A stretch of DNA of 64,000 nt from Euglena gracilis (lineage: Eukaryota > Euglenida > Euglenophyceae > Euglenales). The position numbers were made by a program, and so were the translations under genes. Position 1 is the stretch's first letter, and each line of letters starts with the position of its first letter. The stretch is from assembly GCA_039621445.1 (NCBI GenBank), contig CP154956.1, positions 82,518,474 to 82,582,473 of the forward strand, read 5' to 3'. The notes under the pieces are model-generated. The model saw only the letters and a list, made by a program, of their open reading frames with translations. It made no database searches and was not told the origin of the DNA. This document shows, piece after piece, positions 20,795-32,700 of the stretch.

Positions 20795-23700
20795 AGCCAT
20801 CTCTCTCTTTGATCAAATTGAATTGGCCAATACATTGCAAAATCCATCTGCAACAAAACAGAATCATGCCAACTTGCATTTTTTTTCACAGAACCAAATG
20901 CTTTGCAAAAAAAAGAAAGATTCAGCCAACGTCTTTCCAAAGAACAACCATGCATTTGAAGGCTCTCAAAAGAAAGGGGATTCATTTCTCAAAATTCAGG
21001 GCTGGATAAAGGGAGAGGGACCAACCTCCTCTATCCCTCACCTCAGTGTCAAACTCCAAAGGAAAGCGACTCAAAAGGAGAATTTGTGCCAAACGGAGGC
21101 AATTTTTTGTGATAAATTAAAAACTGGCCATTTTTCCACTTGTCTCTGATGATTCTCATTCCCACCCTAATTTTTGATGTGTTTTGATGCAAACTTGCCA
21201 GATTTGAGGCATTTGGGTGTTTTATGGCCCTTTGGTGCCATTTCATTGACATTTTACAGAATTGAAGGTGAATTGAAGGTTTTGACTCAGGTGTTCCCCT
21301 GAACTGAGACTTTTTGTGGCATTTTTTCCCCCGGATTTTTTGGTGGGTTGATGCCTACCACCCCCCCCCCCTTTATTGTCCCACCGACCTGCCCCCGGGA
21401 GGCCCGACCGGACAATAAAGGGGGGGGGACAATAAAGGGGTGCCAAAGGAATTTCATTGGCCGGGCCAAAAAAACCTCCCGTCGGCCGGGGCCCAGGGAC
21501 AATAAAGGGGGGGGGGACAATAAAGGGGGGGGGGTGGTACCATTACCCCCCCCCTAAATGACCCCCCTCTTGCAAGGTTGACGGCTTGTTTTTTTTTAAA
21601 AAAAACAAAAAAAACGTCATGGAGGGTTTGGGTGAAAAAAATTTTTGAACGTTTTTTTAAAGGAAAAGGTCATTTTTTTCTTTGCAACTTCGCAGTCCGT
21701 AAAGGGTGATGGCTTTCACATGAACCATCATTTTAGTATTTTTGGATGAAGGGTCTGGAAAAACTGAAAAAAACGCCACTTTGATGACCAAAAACATGAC
21801 TTTAGAACTTTTTCCTCAAAAAAATGGCCATTTCGCAAGGAAAAAGGTCAATTTTTGCTTTTTCAAAAAAAACATGTTTTTTTGCGTTTTTTTTAAAAAA
21901 AACATGTTTTTTTGTTTTTTTTAAAAAAAACAAAAAAAACGTCACGTCTGTCACGTCTGTCACGTCTGTCCGGCCCAGACCCCGGAGGGTCACTTAGGGG
22001 GGGGGTCACTTAGGGGGGGGTCGGGAAAAAAGGGTCTCGGACACCCCCCCACCCCTTTTTTTCGGATTTTTTTTTGTGAAATTTGTGTTCTCTGGCATCA
22101 TTTCTACTAGAAGGAAAACTCACAATTCTGAAAATCTCAAAAAAATCGGTCAATTTCGAAGACTTTTTCTTGAAAAATTTTCCATTGTCTGGGCCGGGAC
22201 CCCGGAGCCGGAGGGTCATTTAGGGGGGGGGGGGGGCTGTTTAGGGGGGGGGTGATGGTAATTTTGAATACCACCCCCCCCATATTGTCCCCCCCCATAT
22301 TGTCCCTCGGCCCGGCCGACGGGGGTTTTTTTTGGCTCGGTCAATGAAATTTCCTTTGGTACCCCCATATTGTCCCCCCCCCATATTGTCCCTTCGGGCC
22401 TCCGGGGGAGAGGTCGGTGGGACAATATGGGGGGGGGGGTGGTACCCTCACCCCCCCCCTATATGCCCCCCCCCCAATTGGCTAATTGGCCTCCGGGACA
22501 AGACCGGCAAATTTCGGCAAGGCCGCAAAAAAGGCTCAGAAAACCTCCAAAAAGTCCGTTTCAAAAATTTTAAAATTCGCTGGATAAGAAAAAGTCATGG
22601 CCAATCCAACTATGCGCAAAAAATCGACAAATTTTGCACAGGGAAAATTTTGGGGGGAGGGGTCCTCGAGCCCCCCCCCCCTAATTGTCCCCCCCCCCCT
22701 AATTGGCTAATTGGGGGTCTGAAGGAGCCCGGCCATTAGCCAAATAGGGGGGGAGGTGAGGGTAAAAATGAATTTTGAAAAATGATAATAAAAAAATAAT
22801 GAAAATTTCTGTTTTAATCCTAAATCTGAGGCTTACATTTTTCAAATTTGGGTTTGGTGATTCTTAATTTAATCAGAGGCAACACAATGGGATGGATGGA
22901 TTCATTACCAATCCGCAGTGGGTCGATAGGCCCTTCCGCCGTGGATGTCTCTCAACTTCATGCCAAATACAGAAGAGTGCAGAGAAAGCCAACGGCCCTC
23001 CTTTTTTTTATTTCTGTGAGATACCGATAATTTCCTATGTGGTCAACAGATAAGACAGAAGTACAAAGAAAAAAAATCAAGGTCTTATTTTACAAGGGGT
23101 AAATTGATAACTGCATTTTTTCCCGCAATTTCTGCAATTCTTTCACAATTTCCGCAATTTTTGCAATTTTTTTGTATTTTTTTTTACAATTTTGTATTTT
23201 TTTTGCAGTTGTTCTGCATGATCCTGAAATGCAAGGTCAAGCGAGTTCCGGTCATTTCTCAAACCTTTCACAATATCACCCAGGAGCTTTTTTTTTTTGC
23301 TATTTTGTTGCAAGTTTAAGCCGGCGTTTGAGACGCCGGGCTCAGGACAGAACCGGCGTCCCCCCCCCACGGGCTTCCGGACGCCGGTTCTGTCCTAAAG
23401 CCCGGCGTTAGGAACGCCGGCTTTGTCCAAAGCCCGGCGTCCGATTTTCATTCCTAAAAATGTCACCAAAAGTGCCCAAAAGTGGCCCTAAGGTGCCGGT
23501 ATGAGTGTTTCAACCATCAAGGACAATGAATTTTGCCATCTGGGGACCACTAGGGTGGATATCCAAATTGGTGAAAATTGGCCCAGATTTGGAAATAGAG
23601 CACCGTGCAGCGTGGAAAGATCTGATGAGCACCGCTGGCCGTCTGTTGAAAAGAGCTTTCGATCGAGGGGTAACTTGATACCCTAACGTTGCACGCAGCC

Positions 23701-26700
23701 CGAGATAGCTACGAGATACGGATCGGCCAGAATCTGAGTCGAGACTTGTAGCAATCTTCAGTGATTTTTGGTTTAAGATGCTTAATAAACCTTACAGAAA
23801 CGTTTTTCCTCTTCGAATCAACGACCCGAGGGCCTTGGGGGTGCACCAGACTTTTGAAATTAGGATTCCCCACTGACAGCTAATAAGAGCTCCAGGCGAC
23901 GTGGCTGAATTTGGTGGTGATCGCCAGTCGTCTGATGAAAAGAGCTTTCGATCGAGGGGTGATTTTATAACTGGACGATTGACACAGCCAGAAATACCCT
24001 CGCGATCACCGGAATTTGGTGAAGTGCAAAGTGGTGTGACATTGCAGATCAGTGGTCGGAGATTGGTCCTGGGAGTGTCCTTTGGCCGAAGGTTGGGGAC
24101 GCCGGGTCTGTCCTGAGCCCGGCGTCTCTAAAACGCCGGCTTAAACAAGAGGTGGCGGACGCCGGTTCTGTCCAAAGCCCGGCGTTCCGGACGCCGGTTC
24201 CGTCCTTTGGACGGAACCGGCGTCCGGAACGCCAGGCTTTGGACAGAACCGGCGTCCGCCACCTCTTTTTTTGTAGTAAAGTTTGCCAAAATTTACCAAA
24301 TTTGCCAAATTTCACAAACTTTGGCAAATTTTTGCTTTTTTTGCATTTTTTTGGACTTGGAAAAACTCCGTTTCCTAACCAGGTTTACCTGACACCAAAG
24401 TTGTTTCAAATTTTTTTTCCATGTTTGGATTTTTCACCCAAGAAATTCCACACTTCCAGAATCGGCTAGAAAAAAATGTGAATGATGACTCAACTTACGT
24501 CTGACCAAAATCGTGAGATTCTTCAGTCCGCCAAGCAGGAGTGTACTAATTTTCAAAACCTCCATTTTCATTACTCATTTTTCAGAAATATTTCTTCGGA
24601 CGGTTGGAAACACAAACTCCACTGTCAGTGTCACACACAGGGTGGGGTCACAGGGGGTCACAGGGGAGCCATCCCCGGAAAATGTTGTCTTCCGCAAGTT
24701 TTCAGAAATTTTGAGATACTTAAGACAATAATCAAAAAAATCATTCATTGTGGGGAAATTGTAGCTAAACTCTGGCCATTAAACGCAACCGCAAAGCCCA
24801 GAAATGAAAGATAACAACAATGGTGTGATTTGAGTGATGAAGTTCTTCAACAGTGCAAGAAAAGTCGTCAACCCAGCCATTTTGTGCATTCACTTCCATA
24901 AGAGTTCTTCAACGAGTTTCTTGGGGAATGGTGATTCACGGCAATTGTGCCCAAATGGTTTTTATGATGCCCTCGGATGAATGAAAGGAAATTTATTAAC
25001 CCCCCTGATCCTCCCCACAATCTTCTCACCGGGCTGGGGTATGGGACAGATCGGGGGGGGGGGTCAGCACGTTAAATGCCACCTTGTAATTTCAATTGAG
25101 TTTTCCAAAAGGGAATCATGGATCCATTAAAATATTGGAAGGGCATGCTCAAGATGTTAGATTGAAGCTACCGCCTCAAAGGGGGGTGGAGAAGAGGTTT
25201 AAAATGAGCAAACGACGGTTGCCTGATCTCTCGAGAGGAGCCTAAGGGGATCTCCCAAAGAGAACATGACCCCTATTTGTCACCCCCCTCCAATTTTGTC
25301 AATATTTGCCATCCCCAACTCAGGAAACAACATGCGCTGTAAGAATTTTTTTGGTTCCACAAGTGCGCTAGAGAAAAGTGCCAATTTGAGGGGGGGTTTT
25401 GAATTTTTTTTGGGAGTTTATGGAGTTTGGAATCTTGTGCTTCCCATTTCTCTTGTTTATTGGTATTCTGATTGAGTTTTCGCACTTGGAGATAAGACAA
25501 AAGAATCCCATTAGGGTTCCGGGGCAAAGCTGTTTTGACATTCATTTTCCCTTCAATTTCAAAATTTCAGCCTTTTTTCCATGCTTGGACGACGCAAGAA
25601 CGAGATTTGGCATGGTTTCAAGCAAGAAAAATTTCGTAAATTGCGTCTTCTTGGTGATGTTGAAAATTTTTTGTATCATACAGCCAAAAATGGCGGAAGT
25701 TTTTTTTTTGACTGATTTCAACCTTCCAGTCAAGCGACATCTGAGACCATGAAATGTTTCCCTTTGTTTTATTGACTTTTTTGTTCATTTTCTTTTTAAT
25801 AAAAAATACATACATATTTTTGATCAAACATCACAAAAATGCGACCTCGAAATGAAGAATGCTTTTTTGAAGGGTTGTGTCTTCTGATTGTCGGTTGCCA
25901 CTAGTTCCTCAATAGAAACTGAGGTTTTTGTATTGGCGAAGGTTGCCATGCAACGAACTCGCAATTTTTTTTAATTTGTTTCACACTTGGATGATTCCAA
26001 CATTTAGATCTGTTTTTGAAGAGGCTTTGGCTTTACTTTATGCCTTTTGTCAAAGGGATGTTCCATCAATCAATGAATCCATTAGGTTTTTCTTCACCGA
26101 ACCTTCGGTAACCACTATGCACTATCCTGCTTCAAACCGGGCTCTTCTTTTACATCCAAGGACCTCCTTTGATGACCACATCCATCAACACAACACCCTC
26201 ACCCCCCCTCAAAGCGTCCCCCATCCAAAGTGGCCAACATTATTTTGACAAGGCTTGGCCTACCCCCCTCGCGTGGCCCATTTCTTTCGGTGCTCTTTTG
26301 GCGCCGAAGGCAACACTTGACCCCCAAAGTGTCCCCCACCCAGTGGCCGTTTTGGGGTCCCATGGTGCTTGGGGGGTGGCCATGGTGCTTGGGATGTGGC
26401 CATTTTTGAGGGCAGGGTGAGGGGAATGCCAACATTTTCATGGGATCAGGGCCATGCATTCACTCAACCCGTGTGACCCCCCCTATCTCGAGAGGGGTGG
26501 GCAGAATCTCAATTGATCAGAATTTGAATTTCTCAAAAAATTTCCAGAGAATACCTCCTGAGTCCCGTAAACATTTTCCAAATGTTTTTGAGGAGGTTAA
26601 TAAAACAAAAGGTCCAGAAAATTGCACATTGGTCCCTGTGACCCCCTGCCCCCCGTGACTCCACCGTCAATGCCCAAAATGACCTAAAATGAGCCTTTAA

Positions 26701-29700
26701 GCCAAGAATGAAAGGGGACATCCCGGTTTTCGGTCCCCGAAAAAGGCTTATTCTCCCTGTGCCCCCCCCCCATGACCCCCCTGACCCGCTCCACCCCCAA
26801 AAGAAGTAGTTATTCTGTCCCCCTCCTTCGGGGATGTTTCCACCATGACCCCATAACCCAACCTAAGCCTTTTTGGCCAAATTTTGCTGGGGAATTTTTT
26901 TTGGTGATGCCTAATTTGAAAATTTTTTAGATCAGGTCATTCCTAATTTTGCGGCGTAAAACTTTCAAATTTGGGTGGGTGATTCCTATTTTTGGTGTCA
27001 AAAACCAAATTTGAGGCGTATTCATTCCAAATTTAAGGATCCCCCCCCCCAAATTCGGGTTCGGTGATTCCTGATTTGGCCACCAAAAATGTGGTGTTCT
27101 CCCTGTGACCCCCCCCCCCCCCGTGAGCCCTCGCCCCCCCCCCCCCCGTGACCCGAACCACCCCTTTCAGACTGAGTGGGGTCTGCGACCCCTGGGAACC
27201 CCCCAAAAACTTTCCTGGCGCTTCATGCTGGAAAAGATGGAAAATTTGGCGCACGAGAATGCGATCTTTGGGCCTTTGCAATGCCCCAACAATTTTTTCC
27301 AGCACTTTGTGCTGGAAATTTTTTTTGCACAGGGTGGTCAAGTGGTCACCTGGGGCAGTCCCCCCCCCAACAGGCGCTCACTTAATACCCTGGCCCCACT
27401 TGACTACATAAGCTTTCCTAAAGGAAGCTTTCCTGCAAAAGATTGAGAACCTGGTCCCAATTTGCCAAAGGCCTCTGCAAAGCCTCTGTGCTGGAGCGAG
27501 AAAAACATGGATTTGATGCTGATCGGGCATGTGGTACTCGCAATTATTTTGCAATTGTCCATTTCCCCCCCTTTCCCCCAAAAGAAAATAATTAGCTGAG
27601 AGGAAATGTGTGGGTGGACCACTGGATTTGGTGTGTGGTGTGCCATTGGTAACCGCCCCCCCCCCCCAAATAATACCCCCTCCCCTGGACTATTATTTTT
27701 TCGCCCGAAGTCCCAGCCCATGGGGGGTATTATTATTTGGGGGGGTTACAGCCCCTCTATTTTGGAAATTTGTCGAAGTCCCATAGGACCCAAAACTCCC
27801 CAAACCCCCCACCCAAAACCCCCTTTGGGGCCATCAACATCGCCCAATCGTTTGGTTGGGCGACACTCATTGGCACCCCAAAGACCAACCGTTCGCAAGC
27901 AGCAGCTTCTCTGGGCAATCCTTGTGGTCGATCCGGGTTTCCTGAACACTGCGGCTTACGAGTCTGCCATTACCTTCGTGGAGGAGAAGGGGGTGCTGCC
28001 CAGGGTGGCTGGGGGGTTTGGATGTTCGTCTTGATGGAACTGGAGATGATTGAGCAAATGCATCTTCCAATGAATGATTGAGTGCCTCTTCCAATGAATG
28101 ATCGAATGCCTCTCTGCCAAGCTTTAATTATGGTTTTCCTCCTGTTTGCCAATGAGAGCGGGTTTTTTTTTGTGGGCAACGTCAGTTTTCTTCCATGGCA
28201 GCATTATTTTTGAAGGACCAGATGAGCATGCATTTCATCCATGTCCTGCCACACAACTCCCATGACGCAGATGGTGGAACCGTTGGAAGACATTTGTAAT
28301 TTCACGGATTGACTGATTGTGTGGGGTTTGCTGATTGAGGCTGACTGACTGTCCAAGGCTGTTTGAGTACCGTTGGTCCAGCCCTCTTCTGTCCTGTCTG
28401 CGGAGTACCGCGGGTATGACATCACATGGCTGATGAACCACTGCGACTACATCGACGTCTGCTACCTCCTGCTCTACGGGGAGCTGCCTCTCCGGGGACA
28501 GCGGCAGGCCTTCGTGACTCAGCTGACGGAAAGTTGCCAGGTGGAGGAGAACCTCCGTGGGCTGCTGGAGGTCAACCCCTGCCATCCCTCTCGTTGGATT
28601 CCTCCCCCAAGTTATGCCCCTGATTGTGTGCAGGGAAGCGTTTCTGACCGGTTTTCAGACAACAAGCCAAAGCACCCACCCCCCCCCCCCTGGGTTGACG
28701 ACCCCCTAACAGTGTATGAGCATGGGTTTTGCTGCCACGCACCAGTCCCCACAAATGCAAAAGAGTGCCGGCGGCCTGAAAGGGATATTTTTTGACGGAA
28801 ATCTGCTGTCGCACCTGACCTTTGCAACGATGTTCTGCAAAGGGGTTTTTGACAGTTTTTCTTTTCAATTTTGCTGGGAAACACTTCTACCAAGAACCAC
28901 ATTTCAGACCAAATCATTCCCTGTGACCATTTTTATTAATTGTTGGCATTTTTCTTTTTTCGTTTTTTTGGCCAGCACATTGCATAATTGTAATTATTTA
29001 AGAATCAACATGTTCTAAATTATAAAACCATGTTTTTTTTCGCACTTTTTTGCTCAGCTGGAACCCCAAAGCAACTGTTTGCCCGCCGAGCAAAGCAAAA
29101 CCCCCTTTACGCTGCTTACCGCCAGCGTGGTTTCTGGCATGAAAGTGATGTAGGTTTTGAATCCTTTGGATTGCCGGTTGCTGAAACCATTAAAATATTT
29201 TGAGGTGCTAATACATTTTATCTGCCCCCCCCCCTTTCCCCTGGGCCTGGCTTTCCAACCACTCTCTCCCAGGGGTTCCGCCACGATGCAGACCCAATGG
29301 CCATCATGGTGGGCGCCGTGGGCGGCCTGTCCGCCTTCTACGACCTCAAGCAGGCTTTTGCTTCGCAGTACTCCCCCTGAGGGGCTGGCTAGTCCGAAAT
29401 TGGTGCTGACACGAAGCACCAGACAAAATTTCCACCCCCAAAGCCTGCCAAAAATTCCTCTTTTTCCTTTTTTGTTTGTTTTTTTGGAACAGAATCAGCA
29501 AAAAAAAGCTCATTAAACCCCATTTTCACTTTTGGCTTGCAGTGCTGGAGGAATTTTTTTTCCCTTCCGGGGAACCTCCCAGACCCCCCGGGGAGTGGGT
29601 ACCAAGTTAGTGGCTTTTTTTTAGTGGCCAGCAGAATTCCCATCCAGTGGACTCCCCCGCGGTCCTTAAGCAAAAGCATGCGCTCAAGTTCGACACCCCG

Positions 29701-32700
29701 GCCAAGCGGGAGATGCTCGCAATCCCCCAGACCGGCATTTGGCAAGGGGGATCCAGTCTGCCCGTGAACGGGGCCCAAATTCGAAAGGCCGTGCCAGATC
29801 TCGGAACACCGCCACAGCAGCGACATCGGCTCCAAATGAAGCAGGAACCGAGGGATGTGGACAACACAAAATGTTCACAATGTTCACAATTCACGTGTCG
29901 GCTGAACCAGCGCCTGCTCCCTGGCTGCGCTGGCGAACGACACCCATGGGGCGGTTCGCCCATTTGCACCCCATAAATGGATGGTGCACGGCAACCTCTC
30001 CAAAAGCACAAAAGCACTGCACAATGCAGGGGGGCAGGGCAGGGTTGTACGGGAAGGCCTGGTGCCTCAAAAACCTGCGGATTGCCTGACGTTAACCTGT
30101 CCCAGTAAAGATTCCAGACCACTTCGAAATCTTGCCAGGAAATGCTGCCCGGTTCATCAAAATAGGGGTTAGCACCTCCCTGCAAAATTTCAACAGCCAC
30201 TGGGTCACCGATAAAAGGAAAACCCAACCCGTGGTGGGGAGTGGCCGGGAGGTGGTGGGTGAGGGGGGGGGTCGACCGCCCACCCACCATGGCATCCGCT
30301 CAAAGAAAGTTCCTTCGGCACCGAAGGGGCTGAAGGAAACGTTTGACCTAAAAACCGGCGCCGGAAATACGGGAAGACCCCCCCGTCTTCCACCAGGATG
30401 GGGGTGGGGGGATCAACCCCCCCACCCACCACCCATAGGGTTGCGGGGATTCCCATACAGCCCTGGGGCAGGGCGGCCTGGGTGGGGGGGGTCTGGCTCA
30501 GAGGCTGGAGAATTTGGCCCAGGAGGTAATAAAAAAACCGAAACTGCAAAAATGTCCAGAAAACTTGGCCCAATGTTGATTTCTGGCCAATTTGACCTGG
30601 GGAGGCCATATTTGACCCTTTTCTGCCTGTTTTGGCTCATCATCTCGAAAGACAAAAATTCCATTTTACCTACTGTCGGAACGGGAAATAAAAAAAAACT
30701 CGATGGGGGGAGGGGGTCAAGGATGAAAAACAGCAACTAGCTGGTTAGACTTGGGTCCCTCCGTTGCAAGTGGCGCCCTCCGCCCAGCACCCCTTTGGAG
30801 GTGTGCTGGGCAGAAAGAAAGAATGGCCGGCCTGCGACCAACATCCTCGCCAAGATCCCCGTGGTGGCGGCGTGGGCGTTCCGCTACTCCCGCACCGTGG
30901 GCTGGGTCCTGGGCCACACACTGCACATGCCTCATATCACGCTCTGTTCCAAGTTCAGCTTCGCGCTCTGGTCCTGAGTACAGCCTGTTTTGGTTTTTTC
31001 TGGGGCCATTTTGGGGAAAAATTCAAAATTTTCGAAAAGTTAGAATTGAAGCAGGGAGTTGCATGCACCGATGCCACACCACACAAAGGTGGGGGCCATG
31101 CTTTGGCTGAAAGTGATTTTTATGCTTTTTTTTTTAGGACTTTTTGTCCCCATTTTGGCATCGCCAAGGTGAAATGGATCAGGGGTCCAACCAACCCTGT
31201 TCCCCCTCATCCTGGTGGGTGGGTGGTCTGACCCCCCCACTGTGTCTTCTCATTCAGACCTGATTGGCGTCCATTGCTTTCGATGGCAACTCTCCACTGG
31301 ATCCGGGGGGTGCAGATCACCTCCCAACCGGTTGGGCTGCGGACCCCCCCCCCCCGCTCCCCTGAAATAAAGTTCCTCTCCACTGAAATGAAGTTAAAAT
31401 TAAGGCTGGAAAAAAGTGCTGGCTGGACCACCCTTGGTGGTGGGGTCCGGGGGTGGGGGTCCAGCTGGCTGGGCTGGACTGGACCTGGTGGGTACCCGAA
31501 AAACTCCCCCAAAAAGTCCAAATCCAGCTGGGTGGCCGTTTTCCAGTCAAAATTAGGAGGCAAAAACCCAAAACCACCCCCAAAAATGCCATTTTGGCCA
31601 TTTTCCGAGATTTTCGGCACTCGCGCCAAAAGTTGCTTTCGGGACAACCCGGCAAAGCCGGGCTGGCCCGAACTTTATTTCACGGCCCGCGGGACCCCCC
31701 TGGGGTCCTTTGGAAAACCACTGCTCCTGGTCAACGCAATTGGGCCTCCCCATTGGGTCTCATGTGCTGACGGCGGGAAAACATTGGGGTGTTGGAACCA
31801 GCGCACCTTGTGGCCTGCCATTTGTTTATCCACGGCCAGATCTCAACTACACCGAGAATTTCCTTCATGTGTTCTTTTCTTCTCCTGGGGAGCCCTATGA
31901 GCCTGACCCGGTACTCGCAAAGGCATGCTCTCACAAACTTGTCGTCCTCTGCCATAATATGCTTTGATGTTGCATTGATTTCTGCTGTTGTGTATTGAGA
32001 ACATTCAAATGCCGAGGGGCACCCACAATTGAGTTTTAAATCCATTTCCCCCTCCTTTAATTTATTCATTATACATAATATATCTTATATTTTTTTGAAA
32101 GATGAATGACAGGTGTTGTATCTGTCTGTAACATGTGCTCCATTTCCATCAATTCATCACATTCTTTTCGTTTTCACATCAACCAGACATCTCACTCGCA
32201 TTGCAAATGCGACACACAGCACTCAAACCACCACTCCGTACCCAACATTCTTTCCCCCAGCATTGCTGTTGGTGATCTGGTCGACTGATTCATTTCAACT
32301 TCCTTTTTCCGGAGCCTTTTTGTGCAGAATGCCGTTTTCTGTTCCAGCCGATTCTGAACCCCGCCCCGCCGCAGGCGCTGGACGTCATCTTCATGATGTA
32401 CGCCGACCACGAGCAGACGCCATCCACCACGACGGTCCGCAACGCCGGCTCTTCGCAGGCAAACCCCTTTGCCGCCGTCGCCGCGGGCATCGCCTCCCTG
32501 TGGGGCGTGTGCAGGGCTCGGCCGGCAACTCAACGGGCCGAGGCAAACCCTAACCCCATTCTTGACAATTGCTCCGAGTGCCCTTTTGGCTGACGTAAGG
32601 CTGGGCGGCCGGTCCCTTGTGGGCGCCGCCGTATCTTTTTCCTCCTCTATTCCTCTTCCGCATTTGAGAAGTTCACTTCTCCGGACCCCCACCCAAAGAA

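Noticed and set aside
25928-26248. Second transposase fragment in citrate synthase intron 2
   Set aside because: The frame is open and protein-like, but no hAT or other transposase motif could be identified.
29724-30840. Exon 6 extended to CCC with CCGGC/GCCGG end pairing
   Set aside because: It would add two residues in a region of constant length. The CAG(+4..+6)/CTG(-8..-6) cut at 29724/30840 gives the exact family length.
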